From Paracoccaceae bacterium (lineage in GTDB: Bacteria > Pseudomonadota > Alphaproteobacteria > Rhodobacterales > Rhodobacteraceae), in contig JAHELH010000169.1 in assembly GCA_024644285.1 (NCBI GenBank), positions 1 through 5,721 on the forward strand: DNA of 5,721 nt. The letters are read 5' to 3'. The notes beneath the pieces were generated by a model. That model ran no database searches. It saw only the letters and a program-made list of their open reading frames with translations, and was not told the origin of the DNA. The position numbers were made by a program, and so were the translations under genes. This document shows positions 1-5,323 of this stretch, piece by piece. The stretch's first letter is position 1. Every line of letters begins with the position of its first letter.

Positions 1-788
1 CCGAGGCTCCCGGTCAGCATCGCGGCGAGGTCCGACAGCAGGTCGCCGAACAGGTTGTCGGTGACGATCACGTCGAACTGCTTGGGCCAGCGCGTCAGCT
101 GCATCGCGCCCGCGTCGGCATACATGTGGCTGAGCGCGACGTCCGGATACTCGGCCTGGTGCACCTCGGTCACCACGTCGCGCCACAAGACGCCGGATTC
201 CATGACGTTGGCCTTCTCCATCGAGCAGAGCTTGTTGCCCCGCTTTCGCGCCAGTTCGAAGGCCGAGCGCGCCACGCGGGCGATCTCGCTTTCGGTGTAG
301 CGCTGGGTGTTGATGCCGACGCGCTCGTTGCCTTCCTTGAACACCCCGCGCGGTTCGCCGAAATAAACGCCCGAGGTCAGTTCGCGCACGATCATGATGT
401 CGAGCCCCGCCACCACGTCGCGCTTCAGCGACGAAAAGTCCGCAAGCGCGTCGAAGCACTGGGCCGGGCGCAGGTTGGCGAAAAGGTCCATCTCCTTGCG
501 CAGCCGCAACAGCCCGCGCTCGGGCTTCACGCCGAAATCCAGCTTGTCGTATTTCGGCCCGCCGACCGCGCCCAGCAGCACCGCATCGACCTCCTGCGCG
601 CGGGCCATCGTCTCGTCGGTCAGCGGCGTGCCGTGGGTGTCATAGGCGATGCCGCCCACCAGATCCTCGGAGACGTCGAAATCCAGCCCGCGGTTGGCGG
701 CGAACCAGTCGATGACCTTGCGAACTTCGGCCATGACCTCGGGGCCGATACCGTCGCCCGGCAGGATGAGAATCGACGGGTTGGCCAT
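1..788 (-). CDS. leuB: 3-isopropylmalate dehydrogenase, N-terminal 262 residues (3' end beyond the window)
   Basis: Oxidises and decarboxylates 3-isopropylmalate to 2-oxoisocaproate with NAD+, the third step of leucine biosynthesis, in the cytoplasm. The protein opens MANPSILILPGDGIGPEVMAE, the family N-terminus. It carries the LLGAVGGPKYD segment, FANLRPA and VRELTSGVYFGEPRG substrate-loop motifs, and KANVMESGVLWRDVV with the catalytic lysine at K192. It also has MYADAGAMQL and VTDNLFGDLLSDLAAMLTGSL with the metal-binding aspartates D225, D249 and D253. Family members are about 360-370 residues, so roughly 105 C-terminal residues lie outside the window; nothing looks broken. The start is ATG at 788, with GAGGA 4 nt upstream. 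The gene lies 95 bp downstream of the SRPBCC gene and has a candidate promoter in the gap, so it need not depend on the accessory operon upstream. Identification is secure. Confidence 0.97.
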   Translation of the reverse strand, partial: MANPSILILPGDGIGPEVMAEVRKVIDWFAANRGLDFDVSEDLVGGIAYDTHGTPLTDETMARAQEVDAVLLGAVGGPKYDKLDFGVKPERGLLRLRKEMDLFANLRPAQCFDALADFSSLKRDVVAGLDIMIVRELTSGVYFGEPRGVFKEGNERVGINTQRYTESEIARVARSAFELARKRGNKLCSMEKANVMESGVLWRDVVTEVHQAEYPDVALSHMYADAGAMQLTRWPKQFDVIVTDNLFGDLLSDLAAMLTGSL

Positions 789-821
789 GGGGTCCTCGCG
801 CGCTGGAATGGATACGCCCCG

Positions 822-850
822 CCCCTATCGCCTCGTTCCGGGAGGGTCAA
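822..850 (-). promoter_or_regulatory. candidate leuB promoter
   Basis: Reading on the minus strand, TTGACC (850-845) is followed after 17 bp by TAGGGG (827-822), just upstream of the leuB start at 788. The -35 matches consensus at five of six positions; the -10 is weak. Transcription would start near 815, giving a leader of about 27 nt. I saw no attenuator-like leader peptide. This is inferred from sequence only. Confidence 0.4.
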
Positions 851-883
851 GAAAGCTGCGGGGCCGCGCGGACCGGCCGGCCT

Positions 884-1843
884 TTAGCCCGGCAGGTCCA
901 GCGCTCCCGCGTCGAAATAGGTCGAGAAGCTGGCGCCGGTCTCGGCCGTCTGGTCGCGGGCGTCGACGCCATGCTCGAACAGGGTCTTCAGCACGGTCAG
1001 GAAATACACCCAGCCGCCGCGGCAATTGGCGTGAACGTGGTATTTCGACACCTCGTCCTGCGGGATGCCGTATTGCGTCAGCCGCAAGAGCGTGCCGCCG
1101 CGCCAGGGCAACGCTCGCACCGCCACCTTTGACTCGCCGAAGGTGAAGCGCACCTCGTCGCGCGCTTCGGGTTCCAGGTAGGTGCCCTCGGCGGTGCGCC
1201 CGCTGTGCCAGCGCCAGATGAAGCTGTCGCCGGGGCGTGCCGGGTCGTCGGGGATGCGCGCGATGCCGCCTGGGTCCTCGATGCGCATCAGGTGGACGAA
1301 GAAGCTCTCCATCCCCTCGACCGTGCGCCATTTCATCAGCACGTCGACCGGCTCGGCGGCAATGGCGACATGCAGGTCGAAGCGTCCCCAGTCGACGGGT
1401 CCCGGCGTCACCTGCCCGCCTTCGGCGTGCTCGTTCAGCTGCAGCCGGAGGAAGCCCAGGTACTTTGCCCAGCCCGCCTGGTGGCGCTCGACGATCGCGG
1501 CGACGTCTCCGGCCGCGTTCTCGAACTGCGAATGCAGCAGGCGCAGATGGGTGCGGCCGTCGCCCATCGGGGTCAGCTCGAAGGACACGATTGTCTCGCC
1601 GCCGATGTCGTTGGCGTCCCATGTGAAGACCAGGCGGTGCGGCGGCTCGGCCTCCAGCAGCTTGCATCGGATCACGCCGTCCCAGCCGTCCTTGGCGGGA
1701 CCGTGGAACTCGAAATCCGCGCCGACCGCGCCGGTAAGGCTGTTGCGCATCAGCCAGCCGGCCAGCTTGCGCGGCTCGGTCAGGTAACGCCAGACCTCTT
1801 CCGGCGGCGCGGCGATCTCGATCTCGCGGCGTACGACGCTCAT
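884..1843 (-). CDS. tandem AHSA1/SRPBCC-domain protein
   Basis: A 319-residue cytoplasmic protein built of two SRPBCC (START-like, Aha1 C-terminal type) domains; this fold encloses a hydrophobic ligand cavity. Domain 1, about residues 3-137, has the N-terminal signature IEIAAPPEEVWRYLTEPRKL-x-GW, then the strand LVFTWDANDIGGETIVSFEL and the C-terminal helix GWAKYLGFLRLQL. Domain 2, about residues 154-292, repeats the pattern: HVAIAAEPVDVLMKWRTVEGM near its start and GGWVYFLTVLKTLFEHGVDARD as the long closing helix. Most relatives have one domain of about 140-160 residues, so this is a duplication or fusion. The ATG at 1843 overlaps the TGA of the ArsR gene (ATGA, 1840-1843), with purine-rich GGGGAGAGCGGGA just before it, so the two are co-transcribed and probably translationally coupled. 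ArsR-AHSA1 pairs are a recurrent bacterial arrangement. The ligand is not evident, and no enzyme activity should be assumed. Confidence 0.93.
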   Translation of the reverse strand: MSVVRREIEIAAPPEEVWRYLTEPRKLAGWLMRNSLTGAVGADFEFHGPAKDGWDGVIRCKLLEAEPPHRLVFTWDANDIGGETIVSFELTPMGDGRTHLRLLHSQFENAAGDVAAIVERHQAGWAKYLGFLRLQLNEHAEGGQVTPGPVDWGRFDLHVAIAAEPVDVLMKWRTVEGMESFFVHLMRIEDPGGIARIPDDPARPGDSFIWRWHSGRTAEGTYLEPEARDEVRFTFGESKVAVRALPWRGGTLLRLTQYGIPQDEVSKYHVHANCRGGWVYFLTVLKTLFEHGVDARDQTAETGASFSTYFDAGALDLPG

Positions 1844-2172
1844 TCCCGCTCTCCCCGCTCGACGGCCTGCTTGAGGTCCTGCAGCGCGTCGCCCCAGAAC
1901 CGGCCATAGTGCGACAGCCAGCGCTGGATCGGCGCGAAGGCGTCGGCGCGCAACTCGGTCAGGCGCTCGCGGCCGCGCCGTTCGGTGCGGGTGATCCCGG
2001 CCTCGCCGAGAATGTCGAGGTGCCGGGTGATGGTCTGGCGGGTGGCGGGGAAGCGGTCGGCCACATCCGAGATCCGCTGCGGGCCGCGTTCGGCCAAAAA
2101 TTCCACGATCTGCCGCCGCGTCGGGTCGGCGAGCGCCGCGAAGGCCTCTTCCGGTGGGCGGTCCTGGGTCAT
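1840..2172 (-). CDS. ArsR-family winged-helix transcriptional repressor
   Basis: A 110-residue DNA-binding protein of the ArsR/SmtB winged-helix superfamily, in the subgroup that accompanies AHSA1/SRPBCC proteins. It starts MTQDRPPEEAFAALADPTRR, with the typical ADPTRRQIVEFL first helix. The helix-turn-helix spans about residues 33-57 (ISDVADRF, then ATRQTITRHLDILGEAG as recognition helix) and the wing about 59-75 (GITRTERRGRERLTEL). An aromatic C-terminal dimerisation helix, RWLSHYGRFWGDAL, follows. The ATG at 2172 is chosen because GGAGG (2182-2178) lies 5 nt upstream. The open frame continues upstream to 2322, but that part is low-complexity, cysteine-rich and made from the operator DNA. 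There is no cysteine in the protein and no ELCVCD-type metal site, so metal sensing is unlikely. It probably represses its own operon and the divergent hydrolase through the palindromes at 2186-2287. Confidence 0.93.
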   Translation of the reverse strand: MTQDRPPEEAFAALADPTRRQIVEFLAERGPQRISDVADRFPATRQTITRHLDILGEAGITRTERRGRERLTELRADAFAPIQRWLSHYGRFWGDALQDLKQAVERGERE

Positions 2173-2185
2173 CGGCGCCTCCATC

Positions 2186-2205
2186 ATGCAGCCGGTTTGC
2201 TGCAT
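2186..2205. promoter_or_regulatory. operator palindrome copy 1 (ATGCAG-N8-CTGCAT)
   Basis: ATGCAG (2186-2191), 8 bp, CTGCAT (2200-2205); the arms extend to a perfect 7 bp (ATGCAGC/GCTGCAT). It covers the predicted transcription start of the ArsR operon and ends 13 nt from the arsR ATG. It is one of three identical-format sites in the divergent region and is inferred to be a binding site for the ArsR dimer. Confidence 0.72.
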
Positions 2206-2206
2206 A

Positions 2207-2234
2207 TTTATGCAGCTCATGAACTGCATGTCAA
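2207..2234 (-). promoter_or_regulatory. promoter of the arsR-SRPBCC operon
   Basis: On the minus strand a perfect -35 box TTGACA (2234-2229) is followed after 16 bp by CATAAA (2212-2207); in the same run TAAATA fits with an 18-bp spacing. Transcription would start near 2199, about 27 nt before the ArsR start codon. The spacer between the two boxes is filled by operator copy 2, and copy 1 lies just downstream, an arrangement that fits repression by blocking RNA polymerase. Confidence 0.6.
2210..2229. promoter_or_regulatory. operator palindrome copy 2 (ATGCAG-N8-CTGCAT)
   Basis: ATGCAG (2210-2215) and CTGCAT (2224-2229) with TCATGA at the centre. The whole 20 bp is symmetric except for one base pair on each side, making this the best of the three copies. 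It starts 24 bp after copy 1 and lies between the -35 and -10 of the arsR promoter. Confidence 0.75.
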
Positions 2235-2237
2235 GGC

Positions 2238-2265
2238 TTGCATTGCCGCCGCAAGCACATATGTT
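2238..2265 (+). promoter_or_regulatory. candidate promoter of the alpha/beta hydrolase gene
   Basis: TTGCAT (2238-2243), 16 bp, TATGTT (2260-2265). The -10 matches consensus at four of six positions and the -35 is weak. Transcription would start near 2272, inside operator copy 3 and about 28 nt before the hydrolase ATG. The placement mirrors that of operator copy 1 on the opposite transcript, which supports the assignment, but the boxes themselves are not strong. Confidence 0.4.
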
Positions 2266-2267
2266 AA

Positions 2268-2287
2268 ATGCAGAAACATTGCTGCAT
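2268..2287. promoter_or_regulatory. operator palindrome copy 3 (ATGCAG-N8-CTGCAT)
   Basis: ATGCAG (2268-2273) and CTGCAT (2282-2287), again exactly 8 bp apart, 58 bp from the start of copy 2 and 12 nt before the hydrolase ATG. Its position over the predicted hydrolase transcription start suggests that the hydrolase is under the same repressor as the ArsR operon. Confidence 0.72.
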
Positions 2288-2299
2288 GAGATTACCGAC

Positions 2300-3331
2300 A
2301 TGCGCCGCTTCCTTCGATTCATCCTGACTGCCGGGCTTGCGGCATGCCTGATCTTCGGAACCTGGTTCGGCTATACCTACGCCCGCTTCTACGCCCTGCC
2401 CGGCCCGTCAGAGGAGGTCCGGATCGCCTCTGGCGACATTGCGCTTGCCGGCACGCTCTTGATGCCGCAGCGCGACGGGCCGGTCCCCGGCGTCGTCATG
2501 CTGCACGGCGCGGGCCCGGGCGCGCGCGGCGATCCCGCCTACCGCGCCCATGCCCGGCTGATGCGCGATGCGGGCTTTGCCGTGCTGCTCTACGACAAAC
2601 GCGGCTCGGGCAAGAGCGGCGGCGAATTCGCGCGGGACGACTACGCGGGCTTCATCGCAGATGCCGAGGCGGCGCTTGCCTGGCTGAAGGCGCGGCCCGG
2701 GATCGACGCCGCGCGGGTCGGGCTGTTCGGCGCCAGCGAAAGCGGCTGGTTCGTGCCCGGCATCGCCCGCCGCGGTGGCGCGGCCTTTGCGCTGGTCAAG
2801 TCGGGCTCGCCATTGTCCTGGATCGACACGGTGGAATGGGAGAACCGCAACGACCTGATCGCCGCCGGCCGCGATCCGGCATCGGCAAAGGCCGAAGCCG
2901 CGGCGCTGTCGCGGGTCTGGCGGCTGATGGCGGCGGGAGAGACACAAGCGCTCGGCCCGGCGCTTGAGGCGCTGCGGCAATCGCGGCCGAATGCCGAGGC
3001 CGACTATGCAGGACTTTTCGAGGCCGCGGCCTCGGCCGATGTCGCGGACCATGTCCGGCGGCAGCGCACCGATCCGCGGCCGGACCTGGAAGCCCTCGGC
3101 ATTCCGCTGTTCTACGTTTTTGGTGAAACCGACATCAATGTCCCGACCGTCAGCGCCGCCGCCTATCTCGACAGGTTGGCAGAGGACAGCGGGCGGGACA
3201 TCACCGTGCTGGTCCTGCGCGATGTCGGCCACGCTCTCTACTCTTGGCGCGGGATGCTGCGCGGCGGCTATCCGCCTGCCTATTTCCGCGCCGTCCGCGC
3301 CTGGCTGGCAGAGAAGGTGCCGGCCGGCTGA
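2300..3331 (+). CDS. alpha/beta hydrolase with N-terminal membrane segment
   Basis: A 343-residue serine hydrolase of the alpha/beta fold (esterase/peptidase-like); the substrate cannot be told from sequence. Residues 1-30 (MRRFLRFILTAGLAACLIFG...) form a basic start and hydrophobic segment, either a signal anchor or a lipoprotein signal (lipobox-like L13-A-A-C16), so the catalytic domain is probably periplasmic. The domain shows VVMLHGAGPG (oxyanion region, about 65-74), LLYDKRGSGKSGG (96-108), the nucleophile elbow G144-A-S146-E-S148-G, FGETDINVP with acid D278, and GHAL with H311. The second elbow glycine is replaced by Ser148. The ATG at 2300 is preferred for its signal sequence, although the ribosome site (GAG at 2288-2290) is weak. 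An in-frame ATG at 2261 would place the operator inside the gene. It is transcribed divergently from arsR, and its 3' end overlaps the convergent EEP gene by 52 bp. Confidence 0.92.
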   Translation: MRRFLRFILTAGLAACLIFGTWFGYTYARFYALPGPSEEVRIASGDIALAGTLLMPQRDGPVPGVVMLHGAGPGARGDPAYRAHARLMRDAGFAVLLYDKRGSGKSGGEFARDDYAGFIADAEAALAWLKARPGIDAARVGLFGASESGWFVPGIARRGGAAFALVKSGSPLSWIDTVEWENRNDLIAAGRDPASAKAEAAALSRVWRLMAAGETQALGPALEALRQSRPNAEADYAGLFEAAASADVADHVRRQRTDPRPDLEALGIPLFYVFGETDINVPTVSAAAYLDRLAEDSGRDITVLVLRDVGHALYSWRGMLRGGYPPAYFRAVRAWLAEKVPAG

Positions 3332-4512
3332 TCCGCCGCTGTTGGCAGGTCGATATCGACCCAGACCAGCCCGTGCCGGTGATCCTCTGCCCAGGCGATG
3401 CCGGACCCGGTCACGCGAAGCGCCCGGTCCGGCAGGACGTATTGCGTCCGCAGGTTCCCCGGCCCCGGATCGTCGCCGAAATCCGCCGTGTCCAGCGCCG
3501 GGTCGCCGCGCTGCGCCGCGTTGGCGCCGCCCTGGGCTTGGCTTATCTCAATGCCGCGCGGGCTGCGCGGCGCCGGGTCCTGCAGCCGCGGATGCGCCGT
3601 CAGCTGGGCGATCGCGCGTCGCAGCCCCTCGCCATCGTGCGGATCGAGATTGGCCCGGCCGAGGACCACGACGGGCGCCTCGGGCGCGTCCAGGCCCAGC
3701 CCGCCGGCAAGATAGCGCGACCACAGCGCGATCTCATCATGGTTGCGTTTGCCGTTGCGGTCTTCGGGGCCGTCAAAGACCGGCGGCCCGGCCGCGAAGC
3801 CCAGCACATGCAGCGCCGACCCGTCGCGCAGGATCACCGGCATGTCCCAGTGGCCGACCGAGGACAGACGCTGCACCGCCAGCGCCTGTTTCGACGGAAA
3901 CGGCCCGGCCTCCGTTTCAGGCAGCATCGCGCCGGGCAGTTCGGCCCATTTCAGGTCGGTGAAGTCGCGCGCGTCCGACCGCGCCAGCGGCAGTTTCGAC
4001 AACAGCGCCATGCCGCCCTGCCCGGCAAAGCGCCCGTAGCCCTGCGCGTCGCGTGGTCCGCCAAGGCGGCCGTCGCCGTCCAGATCGGCGCCGGAGGGCA
4101 GGCCCGCATTGGGCCGCGCGGCAAATCTGTGCGGGAACGGCATGCCCGCCGCCGACAACCGGTCGGCAAAGGCGCCCAGCGCCGCCCCGCCGTCATCCCA
4201 GTCGAAACCGGTCAGCAAGAGGATATCCGGCGCGGCGTCCGCGATCGCCGCGACTGCCGCAGCGATGTCGCGATCCTCGCCTTTCAGGATGTCGCGCAGC
4301 AGCAGGCCCGGGCCGTCGCGCTCCAAGTCGACGTGCCAGGTCGCGATGCGGAGGGTTTCGGCCAGGCAGGCAGTGCCTGCCAACAGCCAGATCAGGCAGG
4401 CTGCAGCCGCTTGGCGGCCCGCGCGTGGCTGCGGCGCTTGCGCTCGACCAGTTCGGCGATCCGGCCCATGGCCAGACCCCGCATGAACAGACTTGCCGGC
4501 AGAAACGCCCAT
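3280..4512 (-). CDS. exported endonuclease/exonuclease/phosphatase (EEP)-fold protein
   Basis: A protein of up to 410 residues of the EEP (DNase I-like) superfamily, in a subgroup that I recall lying between leuD and leuB in Rhodobacteraceae. A hydrophobic stretch near residues 35-51 (AAAACLIWLLAGTACLAE) looks like a signal peptide cut before ETLRIATWHVDL. Family landmarks are APDILLLTGFDWD (95-106), DLDGDGRLGGPRDAQGYGRFAGQGGMALLSKLP (143-175), GHWDMPV, PPVFDGPEDRNGKRNHDE, VVVLGRANLDP (281-291), DTADFGDD and DHRHGLVWVDI (377-387). Several superfamily catalytic positions differ: TWH for TWN, LTG where LQE is usual, and GRAN for GD-N. The nuclease or phosphatase role is therefore uncertain. The only ATG upstream of the signal is at 4512, giving a 121-bp overlap with the membrane-protein gene and an unusually long n-region. 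A non-ATG start nearer 4400 is possible. The last 52 bp lie antisense to the hydrolase 3' end. Confidence 0.85.
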   Translation of the reverse strand: MGVSAGKSVHAGSGHGPDRRTGRAQAPQPRAGRQAAAACLIWLLAGTACLAETLRIATWHVDLERDGPGLLLRDILKGEDRDIAAAVAAIADAAPDILLLTGFDWDDGGAALGAFADRLSAAGMPFPHRFAARPNAGLPSGADLDGDGRLGGPRDAQGYGRFAGQGGMALLSKLPLARSDARDFTDLKWAELPGAMLPETEAGPFPSKQALAVQRLSSVGHWDMPVILRDGSALHVLGFAAGPPVFDGPEDRNGKRNHDEIALWSRYLAGGLGLDAPEAPVVVLGRANLDPHDGEGLRRAIAQLTAHPRLQDPAPRSPRGIEISQAQGGANAAQRGDPALDTADFGDDPGPGNLRTQYVLPDRALRVTGSGIAWAEDHRHGLVWVDIDLPTAADQPAGTFSASQARTARK

Positions 4513-5225
4513 GACGCCAGGATCCAGATCATCGTCTGCGGATTGTCCAGCGAGACCGATCCGAAGATCGATTCGGTCGCCTTCAGCACCGCCGGCAGCA
4601 AGAATGGCAGAAGGAATCCTAACCCCACGTTAACGCGCGCATCGCGCTCAAGGCGGGTAACGACGTCGCCCCCGGTGGTTGGGTCGAAGGTGGGAAGGTT
4701 GATCCAGACGTTGAACGGGCCGGACCGCGTGGGCCAGTCGCGCACCCGGATGAAGTAGTAGAAGACCAGCACCGAAAACATCGAGACAACATAGCTGATC
4801 CCCGCGGCGGTGCGCACCCGTTCGATATGCTCGAACGAGGTGTTGCCCGAGGTCAGCAGCACGATCTGGCGCACCGGGCTGTAGGGGAAGTCGATGACCT
4901 CGCCGATGCCGGTGCCGACGCGCGCGGCCATCTGGGTGAGCGTCGAGGTGTCCGCCTCTCCCCGCACGACCAGCGAGATCAGGAAGACCGTCAGGAACAG
5001 CGAGGCAAAGCGCAGCCGATTGAACGGCGGGGCGTCGCGAAACTCGACGAGGCCCGGATAGGTCGAGGCGTATTCGAAGATGGTCAGGGCGGCGGCGAAG
5101 ATCGAGACCAGCGCCACGATTTGCGTGACGTCAGAGGTGACGCCCGGCAACAATAGCGACGGCGTGGCGATCAGCAAGATCACCAGAACTGCGCGCACAA
5201 GAGCACCGGCCAATCGAGATATCAC
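4392..5225 (-). CDS. uncharacterised multi-pass membrane protein
   Basis: A 277-residue integral membrane protein that I cannot assign to a characterised family. Hydrophobic segments lie near residues 8-28, 34-51, 72-88, 142-159, 199-217 and 231-249, so about six membrane passes. Between the third and fourth is a polar stretch of about 55 residues (VRGEADTSTLTQMAARVG...), and a second polar loop (RVRDWPTRSGPFNVWINLPTFDPTTGGD) follows the fourth. The C-terminal tail is basic (ERKRRSHARAAKRLQPA). The start is GTG at 5225, with GAGGGA 9 nt upstream. It shares a transcription direction with leuD but is separated by 255 bp with its own candidate promoter, and it overlaps the downstream EEP gene, suggesting a two-gene operon. 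No transport, enzymatic or receptor motif was recognised. Confidence 0.88.
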   Translation of the reverse strand: MISRLAGALVRAVLVILLIATPSLLLPGVTSDVTQIVALVSIFAAALTIFEYASTYPGLVEFRDAPPFNRLRFASLFLTVFLISLVVRGEADTSTLTQMAARVGTGIGEVIDFPYSPVRQIVLLTSGNTSFEHIERVRTAAGISYVVSMFSVLVFYYFIRVRDWPTRSGPFNVWINLPTFDPTTGGDVVTRLERDARVNVGLGFLLPFLLPAVLKATESIFGSVSLDNPQTMIWILASWAFLPASLFMRGLAMGRIAELVERKRRSHARAAKRLQPA

Positions 5226-5286
5226 TGCGTTCTTCCCTCAAACTGGCCGAACGCAGTGCGGTGCCGCGTCCTTGTCCCAACTTGAT

Positions 5287-5304
5287 TCCGCCGATTATGG
5301 CGGA
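5287..5304. promoter_or_regulatory. palindrome TCCGCC-N6-GGCGGA over a promoter -10
   Basis: Perfect 6-bp arms TCCGCC (5287-5292) and GGCGGA (5299-5304) flank GATTAT. On the minus strand the CATAAT -10 candidate lies within it (5299-5294). This is a plausible repressor site for the membrane-protein/EEP operon; the regulator is unknown. Confidence 0.45.
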
Positions 5305-5323
5305 CTGCCTCATCTTTGCCCAA
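5294..5323 (-). promoter_or_regulatory. candidate promoter of the membrane-protein/EEP operon
   Basis: On the minus strand TTGGGC (5323-5318) is followed after 18 bp by CATAAT (5299-5294), which matches the -10 consensus at five of six positions. Transcription would start near 5287, with a leader of about 60 nt before the GTG at 5225. The -35 is weak and lies in one of three TGGGCAAA repeats, so an activator could be involved. A GATTC (GANTC, the CcrM methylation target) at 5284-5288 sits at the predicted start site. Confidence 0.42.

Noticed and set aside
861..883. GC-rich hairpin after the SRPBCC stop as an intrinsic terminator
   Set aside because: GGCCG/CGGCC arms can pair, but the sequence is simply GC-rich and no T-run follows on the minus strand.
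126..887. 253-codon plus-strand frame across leuB
   Set aside because: Antisense to an unmistakable leuB; no recognisable domain.
825..1907. 360-codon minus-strand frame overlapping the SRPBCC gene
   Set aside because: Low-complexity Arg/Pro/Gly translation in an alternate frame of a gene with clear domains.
2236..2256. Inverted repeat GCTTGC-N9-GCAAGC between the divergent promoters
   Set aside because: Single copy with arms unlike the ATGCAG sites; it overlaps the weak hydrolase promoter, but nothing else supports a role.
1985..2299. Upstream extension of the hydrolase frame, to 448 residues in total
   Set aside because: It runs antisense through the ArsR gene and the operator region, and the true protein begins with a signal-like sequence at 2300.
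2173..2322. Upstream extension of the ArsR frame (start at 2322)
   Set aside because: The extra 50 residues are encoded by promoter and operator DNA, match no ArsR N-terminus, and a good GGAGG site marks the start at 2172.
3810..3815. Isolated ATGCAG/CTGCAT half-sites inside genes (for example ATGCAG here in the EEP gene)
   Set aside because: They lack a partner at the 8-bp spacing and are expected by chance in coding sequence.
3244..4758. Long plus-strand open frame of 504 codons
   Set aside because: It is antisense to the EEP and membrane-protein genes, is rich in Arg/Ala/Gln/Pro as expected of a GC-rich shadow frame, and shows no domain.
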